From NCBI GenBank assembly GCA_023397245.1, contig JAEWUH010000132.1, positions 1-19,303 on the forward strand: a DNA stretch of 19,303 nucleotides. The letters run 5' to 3'. The DNA comes from Bacillota bacterium. GTDB lineage: Bacteria > Bacillota > Clostridia > Oscillospirales > Acutalibacteraceae. Below the pieces are notes generated by a model. That model was not told the DNA's origin, did not search any database, and saw nothing but the letters and a program-made list of their open reading frames with translations. The translations under genes were made by a program, and so were the position numbers. Positions 8,337-14,960 of the stretch are shown in pieces (within the stretch, counting starts at the first letter, position 1; each line of letters opens with the position of its first letter).

Positions 8337-8732
8337 TTATGAAAGCTTACTCAGGTTTCGCGCCGCTTCCGCGGCTTCTATCACATCCTCAAGGGAATCG
8401 CCGACGGATGCGGAAACCGCCGCGCCGATTGCCCCTTCCACAATAGGCGCGTCGGCGATCTTCACCGTGCTCCGCAGGTTTTCGTCAATCAGTTCCAGCG
8501 CCAGCTCGGCGCTGAGGACGGCGCTCCCGAATTCCGCCAGGATAACGGCGCCGTCTCCCGTATTAGCCTTTTCAATCGCTTCGCCTACCATTGCCGCATC
8601 CGTACCGATGCTTCCGTCCCGCATGCCGCCCGCGGCAATCATCGTCAGCTCCGGGTCGGACATCTGGCGCGCCAGATCCACGATGCCCTGCGCGATTTTA
8701 CTGCTGTGGGATACGATCACGATTCCAACCAT
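8337..8732 (-). CDS. dhaM: Dihydroxyacetone kinase phosphotransfer subunit DhaM (EIIA-Man domain only)
   Basis: A 131-residue phosphocarrier of the mannose-PTS EIIA fold. His9 in VIVSHSSK is the expected phosphorylation site, and AEFGSAVLSAELALELID is typical of DhaM. It passes phosphate from HPr to ADP bound on DhaL. It lacks the HPr and EI domains fused in E. coli DhaM, so it relies on general PTS proteins encoded elsewhere. It starts four bases past the dhaL stop, with AAAGGAG six bases upstream of the ATG, so co-translation with dhaL is likely. Confidence 0.95.
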   Translation of the reverse strand: MVGIVIVSHSSKIAQGIVDLARQMSDPELTMIAAGGMRDGSIGTDAAMVGEAIEKANTGDGAVILAEFGSAVLSAELALELIDENLRSTVKIADAPIVEGAIGAAVSASVGDSLEDVIEAAEAARNLSKLS

Positions 8733-8735
8733 CGC

Positions 8736-9371
8736 CTACTCCTTTACCGTCTGCCGGTAATAACCGGTGAGCGCCTTCAATATCATCAGCGCCGATGTGG
8801 CGCCCGGGTCCTGATGGCCGAGGCTCCGTTCGCCCAGGTAACTGGCCCTCCCCTTGCGGGCTATAATGGTTTTGGTGTATTCAACGCCCTCCTCCGCGGC
8901 GGTGCACGCCATCTGCAGGCATTGCAGAAAGTCCTTTTGTGCCCGGAGTCCCTCTGTAAGGGTTTCGTATGCCGGCTCCAGAGCATCGATCATGGTTTTC
9001 TCTCCCCGAACGGCTTTGCCCCGCTGTTTGATTCCACCGATCGCGGCGGAAAGCATATCGGCCGCAAGCTCCGGGGTAAACGCAGGCTGAAGCTGCGCTA
9101 CTCCTGCCGCGCGCAGGAACGCGGTTCCGTAAAGCGGCCCGGAAGCGCCGCCTACGGTAGAAATCAGCGTCATTCCCACTTCCTTCAGACCGGCGGGAAA
9201 TTCGATTTCCGGGTGTTCGCCCAACTTTTTGACTGCCGCTTCAAACCCCCTTGCCATATTGATTCCGTGGTCTCCGTCGCCGATTACCCCGTCAAGCTGC
9301 GTAAGGAATTCCTTATTGCCGCAGATCGCGTCTCTGACCGTTTCCATAGCTCCGTAAAAGAACTGGCTCAT
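8736..9371 (-). CDS. dhaL: Dihydroxyacetone kinase ADP/ATP-binding subunit DhaL
   Basis: Nucleotide-binding subunit of 211 residues, which matches the family length. Asp27, Asp32 and Asp34 in the LDGVIGDGDHG segment have the exact spacing of the Mg2+-holding Asp triad of DhaL. GGASGPLYGTAFL near residue 77 and the GHQDPGATS segment near the C terminus bind phosphates. The frame stays open 30 codons further upstream, but that part is not DhaL-like, and AGGAGG lies ten bases before the ATG at 9371. It is the first gene of the dha operon. I saw no convincing -35/-10 pair in the 200 bases upstream. Confidence 0.96.
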   Translation of the reverse strand: MSQFFYGAMETVRDAICGNKEFLTQLDGVIGDGDHGINMARGFEAAVKKLGEHPEIEFPAGLKEVGMTLISTVGGASGPLYGTAFLRAAGVAQLQPAFTPELAADMLSAAIGGIKQRGKAVRGEKTMIDALEPAYETLTEGLRAQKDFLQCLQMACTAAEEGVEYTKTIIARKGRASYLGERSLGHQDPGATSALMILKALTGYYRQTVKE

Positions 9372-9579
9372 TTTCTTTCTGCCTCCTGACAATGAATCGC
9401 TCTTGTCCCATTCGCAAAACCTGCGCCGGCCGGATATTCTTGCTGAAATGCAGCCGGACAAAGTTCTTATGCCTAATTGTATGAACCAAGTCAGTAGTAC
9501 ATGCCTTTCTAAACATACTTTTTTACAGTCTTATCCTTTTTACCGGCCTGTGCGGGCGAATTAAAATGTCCCGAGACAG

Positions 9580-9616
9580 AAAATCCCCTGCCAAGGTAAA
9601 GAAACCTCGGCAGGGG
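9580..9616 (-). terminator. Intrinsic terminator after the coiled-coil protein gene
   Basis: Minus-strand hairpin 9616-9585 with arms CCCCTGCCGAGGT and ACCTTGGCAGGGG, then ATTTTC. It starts ten bases after the stop of the 9626-9985 gene. Confidence 0.85.
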
Positions 9617-9625
9617 AAACATTCT

Positions 9626-9985
9626 CTATTTTGCATTGACAACGGCGGCCGCGGTTTTCGCCTTGCGCGTACGGCTTCTGTGCTTGGATTCGTCCTTTGT
9701 TTTTTTCAGCGCCTTTTTCCGCTCAAGCTCTTCCTGTTCCCGCTGCTGCAGCTTTAAAAGCTTTTCGGCCTCAATTTTCTGCTGTTTGTCATTAAGCTCT
9801 TTTAATATGGACTGCTCTAAATCTTCTTTCAATAGCCTGAGATGCTTCTCAAACGCATCCGGATACATAAACTGCTTTATCCCATACTGTTCTGAAAACT
9901 GAATCGTCAGTCTGCCGCCATTCTGGCCGATGACCATCCCTTTACCGAATACGATATGGTCTATTTTTTCATTTAGCAAGATCAT
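9626..9985 (-). CDS. Hypothetical protein: small beta-rich N-terminal domain plus charged coiled coil
   Basis: A 119-residue protein of unknown function. Residues 8-48 follow a recurring Firmicute pattern, VFGKGMVIGQNGGRLTIQF then KQFMYPDAFEKHL, a small beta-domain also seen attached to helicase-like proteins. Residues 50-95 are rich in Lys, Glu, Gln and Leu with heptad-like spacing, suggesting a coiled coil. The tail is basic (KHRSRTRKAK), which could bind nucleic acid. AGGGGTG precedes the ATG at 9985 by about six bases. It may be cotranscribed with the small Cys protein gene 90 bases upstream, since I see no terminator between them. Confidence 0.75.
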   Translation of the reverse strand: MILLNEKIDHIVFGKGMVIGQNGGRLTIQFSEQYGIKQFMYPDAFEKHLRLLKEDLEQSILKELNDKQQKIEAEKLLKLQQREQEELERKKALKKTKDESKHRSRTRKAKTAAAVVNAK

Positions 9986-10075
9986 ATTTTCACCCCTTTC
10001 TTATGTACGGGACATATCAAAGCGTTTTTCAGAATGATGCGGGCAGGCCTTTTTTACCCGGCTCCTGTTTTCAAA

Positions 10076-10321
10076 TCACTCATTCCAGATTTTTTTACCG
10101 TCGTAGTACTTGTCCGCAATATACGTTTGTTCCGAGCTGCTCAAATGTGACAGACGCTCAAACGCCTGATTGTGTATATCCTTATATTCTTCCGCCGTAC
10201 GTTTGAACAGACAGCCGGAGCCCCTGCAGGCTTCCACATTCAGCCAAACGCACTTTCTGCCGGAAAGCGCCATACAGTTCGGAAGGCTCAGCAAGTCAAG
10301 CCCGGAAAATCGATTTGCCAT
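10076..10321 (-). CDS. Small Cys-containing hypothetical protein
   Basis: An 81-residue cytosolic protein that I do not recognise by name. Four Cys residues are regularly spaced: Cys16, Cys24, Cys32 and Cys37 (C-x7-C-x7-C-x4-C), embedded in LPNC, RKCVWLN and ACRGSGCLFK. This could bind a metal or FeS cluster. The C-terminal half looks helical, with an EEYKDIHNQAFERLSHL stretch. The ATG follows a GGTGATGAT sequence that can serve as a weak ribosome site. No clear promoter was found in the 200 bases upstream. Confidence 0.65.
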   Translation of the reverse strand: MANRFSGLDLLSLPNCMALSGRKCVWLNVEACRGSGCLFKRTAEEYKDIHNQAFERLSHLSSSEQTYIADKYYDGKKIWNE

Positions 10322-10447
10322 ATCATCACCGTTCTTTTTTATGATCTGCCGGAAACACTGCTATAAGGTCCGGGCCCGGGAAAGGATCCACACCCTCCGG
10401 TGATGCCGAACGCACGATAAAATCGGGAATAAAGATTTCCTGCGAAT

Positions 10448-10484
10448 GAAAAAGCAAGATCACCGTTCTGAAACAGCGATCTTG
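10448..10484 (-). terminator. Intrinsic terminator after the 79-residue protein gene
   Basis: Minus-strand arms CAAGATC and GATCTTG (10484-10455), with an inner CAG/CTG-like pairing and a short internal loop, followed by CTTTTTC. It lies about 50 bases downstream of the 10533-10772 gene. Confidence 0.7.
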
Positions 10485-10532
10485 TTTCCTGGAGGGTTAA
10501 GTACCAAATAGAACATCCGCTTTAAATAATAG

Positions 10533-10772
10533 CTACGCCAAATATTCGTCACAGTTCTGTCTGTTGAACTGTTTTTTGATTTTTATGATAATGGAGCCGT
10601 CCGGCTGGGGGCTTTCCTCTTCAATGCGGAATTTAATGTGCTTACGCTCCAGCTGTGCTTTATACTGTTCACACTCTGCCTTTACATCGTTGACCGCTGC
10701 CGCATGGCCAAGATTTTCGTTTAATTGGAAGTGAACCGTTTGCTCCAAGCAAGCAGATTTAATACGTTTCAT
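10533..10772 (-). CDS. Hypothetical 79-residue protein
   Basis: I do not recognise this small protein. It is probably cytosolic, with a helical middle (VNDVKAECEQYKAQLERK) and a beta-like end (IKFRIEEES, SIIIKIKKQF). A very strong ribosome site, AAAGGAGGT, stands ten bases before the ATG at 10772. A TAAAAT -10-like element lies at 10806-10801, but a matching -35 is weak. A terminator follows, so the gene seems to be a single-gene transcript. Confidence 0.7.
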   Translation of the reverse strand: MKRIKSACLEQTVHFQLNENLGHAAAVNDVKAECEQYKAQLERKHIKFRIEEESPQPDGSIIIKIKKQFNRQNCDEYLA

Positions 10773-10960
10773 TTTAAAACTACCTCCTTTTGTTACTAAT
10801 ATTTTATCACTTTAAAAAAAGGAGGCACAAGCGAAAATTTTATGTAAACGAAAAGTTTGTGAATTCCGCGCAGGACGGACGGCAGAATATTTGTGCAAAA
10901 AAGCAGAACAACAATCTGCCTTTCAGGCATTTTAAGCCAACATTTCGATAATTCAGTGAT

Positions 10961-11000
10961 AAAAGCAGCCCTCCCAACCATATTTTACGGTTGGGAGGGC
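10961..11000 (-). terminator. Intrinsic terminator of the c-di-GMP unit
   Basis: Perfect 12-base stem, GCCCTCCCAACC (10968-10979) against GGTTGGGAGGGC (10989-11000), followed on the minus strand by TGCTTTTATC. It starts 26 bases after the stop of the GGDEF/HD-GYP gene. Confidence 0.85.
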
Positions 11001-11025
11001 CGGATTGCGGATATTTCCCCGTATG

Positions 11026-12741
11026 TTACACAATCTTCAAAAAAGCGTCGACGATCTCCGGGTCAAACTGGGTGCCGGCGCAGCTTTTCAGTTCTGCCAG
11101 CGCTTCTTCCTTACTGAATGCCCGTCGGTACGGCTTCTCGCTGGTCATCGCTTCAAAAGCGTCCGCAACGCTGAGAATTCTTGATAAGTACGGGATATCT
11201 TCTCCCTTGAGGCCGGACGGATATCCGGCGCCGTCCCACCTTTCGTGGTGGGCAAGCACATAATTGGCCAAATAGGAAAAGTCGGGCGAAGCGCTGATGA
11301 TATGATATCCTTTTTCCGAATGCTGCTTTATGATCTCATATTCCTCAGCCGTAAGTTTTCCCGGCTTATTCAGAACACTTGAATCGATAGAAGCCTTGCC
11401 TATATCATGAACGGCTGCCAGAAGAACTAAATCTGAAATCCCGTTTTTATCGATTTGAAGCGCCTCCCCAAGCTTTTCACACAATTTACCTACGCGGAGA
11501 GAATGTGCTTCTTCTTTGGGATTGCTTTCATGCAGGGTATTCAGAACGGATTGAACCGCCCTGCTCTTGACGCTTCTGCTTTCAAGCAGCTTTTTCCGGT
11601 ACATCAGATCATCGGCCTGTTTTATCACGGCAAACAGGTCTTCTTTCGCACTGTTTTTTGCGGCGCAGCCCAGCGAAATGGAAAGCACAATATTGTTTAC
11701 CGATGTTTCGCTGCATTTTAAACGAATCCGTTCCGAAATTTGCTCCGCATCGGCAAGGCCGGTGTTGGGCAGTAAAATAATATATTCGTCGCCGCCCCAC
11801 CGGGCAACAATATCCGAATCCCGGCAAACCTCCTGCATAACCTTTCCGGCTGTAATCAGCAAATTGTCCCCTGCCAGATGCCCAAAGGCGTCATTTGTCA
11901 GCTTCAGTCCGTTTACGTCGCCGATGATAATCGAAACGGGCAGGCTTCTTTCCACATCCAGCCTCCGCAGCTCTTCCTCAAAAAAGCGGCGGTTATATAA
12001 ACCGGTCAATTTATCGTGATAGGTTAAATATACGTTTTCCTTCTCGATCCTCTTTTTTTCGGTGATATCCCGAAAAACCACCACGCTTCCAAGGCTGCCC
12101 CGGTCCGGAAGAAGAATGGGGGCTGTTTTAATATCCAGCTCTTTTTGGGAGCCGTCCGGTAAAATGTAAACAACTTCGTCCGAAGTGCGGGCGTTATGGT
12201 CATCGTTAAAAGGCGGGTCATATCGCTTTTCCGGCTTGCCGCCGTTTGACGCCAGGTATATGGGATATACCTCCGCAAATTTCTTACCCGATACCTCTTT
12301 TAAGCATAAGCCGGTAATCAATTCCGCCTCCCGGTTGACCGTCTGGATCAAACCGTGGGAATCCGCGGCAACCACCCCGTCTCCAATGGACAGCAATGTC
12401 GTTTCCAGCCATTTGTGCTCTTCCCTCAGCTTCCTTTCCTGCCGGTTAATCCGCTCCGTCAGGCTGTAAACAAGCACCGCGATGAAGATAAAAATAAAGC
12501 AGCGAATCACAACGGGGATAATACTCTGGCTGCTGCTGTCAAAGATCAGCACCGTAAGCAGGTAGAGGGCGGAGGTAAAAGAAGCCAGATAAACGCCGGC
12601 CTTATTGTAGTAGAAAACTCCCAGAAGAATTGGAAGGTAATATAAATGCTGCGTAATGTTAAAAATTCCGTTTTTCATAAATATCATGTTTACGAGGATG
12701 GAGCACAATAGGCTGATACCATAAAACAGATGTTTTTTCAT
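11026..12741 (-). CDS. Membrane PAS-GGDEF-HD-GYP protein (c-di-GMP turnover)
   Basis: A 571-residue membrane signalling protein. Residues 1-110 contain four or five hydrophobic helices, followed by a linker, a PAS domain (about 125-235, ending VVVFRDITEKKR), a GGDEF domain (about 245-400) and an HD-GYP domain (about 405-570). The cyclase site is intact: GGDEY at 316-320 with an inhibitory-site RDSD at 307-310, five residues before it. The phosphodiesterase side has HDIGK at 445, HHERWDGAGYP near 498 and YRRAFS. It could therefore make or degrade c-di-GMP. Its ATG is 22 bases past the stop of the PilZ-glycosyltransferase gene. An alternative GTG start at 12774 would overlap that gene by 11 bases and add 11 residues. 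The local output target is very likely the glycosyltransferase. Confidence 0.93.
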   Translation of the reverse strand: MKKHLFYGISLLCSILVNMIFMKNGIFNITQHLYYLPILLGVFYYNKAGVYLASFTSALYLLTVLIFDSSSQSIIPVVIRCFIFIFIAVLVYSLTERINRQERKLREEHKWLETTLLSIGDGVVAADSHGLIQTVNREAELITGLCLKEVSGKKFAEVYPIYLASNGGKPEKRYDPPFNDDHNARTSDEVVYILPDGSQKELDIKTAPILLPDRGSLGSVVVFRDITEKKRIEKENVYLTYHDKLTGLYNRRFFEEELRRLDVERSLPVSIIIGDVNGLKLTNDAFGHLAGDNLLITAGKVMQEVCRDSDIVARWGGDEYIILLPNTGLADAEQISERIRLKCSETSVNNIVLSISLGCAAKNSAKEDLFAVIKQADDLMYRKKLLESRSVKSRAVQSVLNTLHESNPKEEAHSLRVGKLCEKLGEALQIDKNGISDLVLLAAVHDIGKASIDSSVLNKPGKLTAEEYEIIKQHSEKGYHIISASPDFSYLANYVLAHHERWDGAGYPSGLKGEDIPYLSRILSVADAFEAMTSEKPYRRAFSKEEALAELKSCAGTQFDPEIVDAFLKIV

Positions 12742-12763
12742 ATTGTCTTTCCGCCTTAACGAA

Positions 12764-14662
12764 TTAATTGTCACGATATCCTTTATCTTTTTCCGTTATG
12801 TATTTGAGCAGCTTCTTATATGTTTTTTTCGAGTGCATATGAAATGCCACTCCGAAGCTTCCTTTGCCGCTGCCGCTTTTATGCCACACCACTCTCCCTT
12901 TTAACTTCCCGATGGAGCCCACGGAAATATCCACATTCTGTCCTTCCATATTATTCCCGGCAGCGTTGTCACACTCTATTTTTACACCCGCTTCCGAAAT
13001 ATCTACAATTCTGCATGAAGCGCCGTCATCCAAATCGATTGTTACTTTTTCATCGGAGCGGATACGCTCGGACACGCGTTTTCTGGGCCTTTCCACGCAG
13101 ACTAAAATACTGATGATAATCGCAGCGACATTATAGAGTGACCACAGCAGGTTGATGGCCAATGAGTTGCCATTTACCGCCGGACCGTTCAGAAGACGCC
13201 AAGACGTCAGGAGCCAGCCCAGAACGGTAGCGGCCAGCAAAGCAAGGTGGGGAAGCGCGGTCTGAAAAGAAAACGCAGATTTTTCCGAATTGATTCCCTT
13301 TGGCGTTACCTTAAACGGAATCGGTCTGGATAAAATCGCCTCCGCCAGCGCCGCAAGCGAAAGGAACGGCGCCATTGCGGCTTCATAAATATGGCTCCAG
13401 GTAATGGTTCGGCTCTTTTCCGACAAAGCGTGGAAGGTCAGTACGGAAGCCGCAAAGGAGGGCAGCCAGAACACAGCCAGATTCCATATGGAAGTATCTA
13501 AAATGACCGTGCCGAAAAGCAAATACAGGATGGGGCATATAATATAAATCATTTTCTGCACGCCCGAAAACCAGTAAAAAAAGCCGTCAATATAAATCAT
13601 TCGCTGAGCCGGGCTCAGTCCTTCCAGCTTTAACGGGTTCCACTTTTTTGTAACCTGTATGTTCCCACGGCACCATCTTTCCCGCTGTTTTATCAAATCC
13701 GCAAAGCTTTCTACCGAAAGGCCGGTGCAAAGCACCTCTTTCACAAATACGGACTTATAGCCCTTTGCCTGAATCAGCATGCCGGTTGCCATATCCTCCG
13801 TTATGGTTCCGGTGGGGATACCGCCGATATCGTCAATCGCCTTTCTCCTGAAAACCGCATTTGTTCCCACGTGGAGGACCGCATTGTAATTTGCCCTGCC
13901 CCCCTGAATATCCTGCATGAAAAAGTCCTGTTCATTGGGGATGCTTTTATTTGCTTTCAGGTTGAATTGAAACGGGTCGGGGTTATAAAACACTTGGGGC
14001 GTTTGTACAAAACCGGTTTTTTCATCGGTAAAATAGTCCAGCGTTTTTTCAAGAAAATCGGCTTTCGGCACCATATCGGCGTCCAGAAGCAGAATAAACT
14101 CCCCGTTTGTCACCTGTAACGCATGGTTAATGTTCCCTGCCTTCGCGTCCACATTATCGTTTCGCGACAGATAATGTATTTTCAGGCTCCGGCACAGCTG
14201 CTCCGCCTCCGGTCTTCTGCCGTCGTCGCACAAGTATATGTTCAGTTTGTTCTTCGGATAGTTTAAATTCAGGCAGGCGGTTACCGTTTTCCTTAAAATA
14301 TTTACACTTTCATTATAAGTAGCTATGAATACGTCGACATAAGGCTTGTCCTGAAAGCTTTGTTCAGGCAATTTACGCACATATGGCTTCCAAAATAAAA
14401 AGCGAAAAACAAAGGACTGCCAAAAGCCCATCCATTCGGCAAGCAGCAGCAGTATTCCAAGAATAACACTGATTACACCGTACGCGAGCGGGAGGGTAAA
14501 CAGCGTTCTCCAAATCAAATAAACCAGATTATAAACAACCGTAATAAGAATAAACGGTCTTCTCAATCCGGGCTTTCTTTTTATCAGGACAAACAGCAAA
14601 AAAAGGATTGCAACGGACAGTAAACTGAAATATACATCATTCAGATCAACATCTTTTAACAT
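12764..14662 (-). CDS. BcsA-like family 2 glycosyltransferase with C-terminal PilZ domain
   Basis: A 632-residue inner-membrane polysaccharide synthase of the cellulose-synthase type. Hydrophobic helices flank a cytosolic GT2 domain. The catalytic signature is complete: ATYNES near 113, DDG near 146, Asp194 and Asp196 in DADMVP, TED at 288-290 and QRERW at 326-330. The C-terminal PilZ domain carries RVSER (Arg529, Arg533) and DISEAG near 554, the c-di-GMP-binding RxxxR and D/NxSxxG motifs. The start at 14662 has AAGGAAGGGG nine bases upstream; a TTG further upstream is unlikely. No bcsB or cellulase gene is near, so the polymer is unknown and may not be cellulose. The upstream leader is very AT-rich, without a clear -35/-10 pair. 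Confidence 0.93.
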   Translation of the reverse strand: MLKDVDLNDVYFSLLSVAILFLLFVLIKRKPGLRRPFILITVVYNLVYLIWRTLFTLPLAYGVISVILGILLLLAEWMGFWQSFVFRFLFWKPYVRKLPEQSFQDKPYVDVFIATYNESVNILRKTVTACLNLNYPKNKLNIYLCDDGRRPEAEQLCRSLKIHYLSRNDNVDAKAGNINHALQVTNGEFILLLDADMVPKADFLEKTLDYFTDEKTGFVQTPQVFYNPDPFQFNLKANKSIPNEQDFFMQDIQGGRANYNAVLHVGTNAVFRRKAIDDIGGIPTGTITEDMATGMLIQAKGYKSVFVKEVLCTGLSVESFADLIKQRERWCRGNIQVTKKWNPLKLEGLSPAQRMIYIDGFFYWFSGVQKMIYIICPILYLLFGTVILDTSIWNLAVFWLPSFAASVLTFHALSEKSRTITWSHIYEAAMAPFLSLAALAEAILSRPIPFKVTPKGINSEKSAFSFQTALPHLALLAATVLGWLLTSWRLLNGPAVNGNSLAINLLWSLYNVAAIIISILVCVERPRKRVSERIRSDEKVTIDLDDGASCRIVDISEAGVKIECDNAAGNNMEGQNVDISVGSIGKLKGRVVWHKSGSGKGSFGVAFHMHSKKTYKKLLKYITEKDKGYRDN

Positions 14663-14787
14663 ATTCCACAGCCCCTTCCTTCTTTCACTTATAATACTAC
14701 ACAATATTCAAAATAATACTTATAATTTAACATTATTGTTTTTAACCGATATTAAAATTCCCGGATTTCAACAGAGGGTTTTTGCCA

Positions 14788-14835
14788 ATAAAAATGGCCT
14801 GTCCCGCAGCGTTTCACCGTTTTGGAACAGGCCAT
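14788..14835 (-). terminator. Intrinsic terminator of the hydrogenase/phosphatase/TnpB-like unit
   Basis: Minus-strand stem ATGGCCTGTTCC (14835-14824) against GGGACAGGCCAT (14805-14794), with one mismatch, then ATTTTTATTGG. It closes the unit that begins with the hydrogenase gene and lies just past the proposed guide segment. Confidence 0.85.
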
Positions 14836-14960
14836 ATATTAAATAGCTGCACTTGAACGGTAAAACCGTCTCCGCTCAGCGGATTTGCTCTGCATATGGG
14901 ATTCTCCACATACGCGGAAGCATGATGCGGCAGCTAATGCACCCTGACTGTAATCATTTT
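14794..14960 (-). ncRNA. Candidate omega/guide RNA for the TnpB-like protein
   Basis: Minus-strand segment downstream of and touching the 3' end of the TnpB-like gene. Three hairpins occur in order: GCGTATGTGG/CCCATATGC (14915-14892) around an AGAAT loop, TCCGC/GCGGA (14883-14871) and ACGGT/ACCGT (14869-14857). The scaffold ends in TTCAA (14857-14853), like the TCAA right-end cleavage sites of IS200/IS605 elements. The next bases, GTGCAGCTATTTAATA, then run into the terminator stem. Omega RNAs of TnpB have this arrangement, with the guide 3' of the scaffold. The exact RNA ends and guide length are inferred. Confidence 0.5.

Noticed and set aside
9372..9516. N-terminal extension or separate small gene upstream of dhaL
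   Set aside because: Frames there lack DhaL-like sequence and good ribosome sites; AGGAGG before 9371 gives a product of the normal 211 residues.
10322..10447. Short minus-strand frame after GGAGGGT ending beside the 10321 start, and an 11-base repeat AGAACGGTGAT
   Set aside because: The peptide would be about 22 residues with a poor start distance, and a single 11-base repeat is weak evidence of function.
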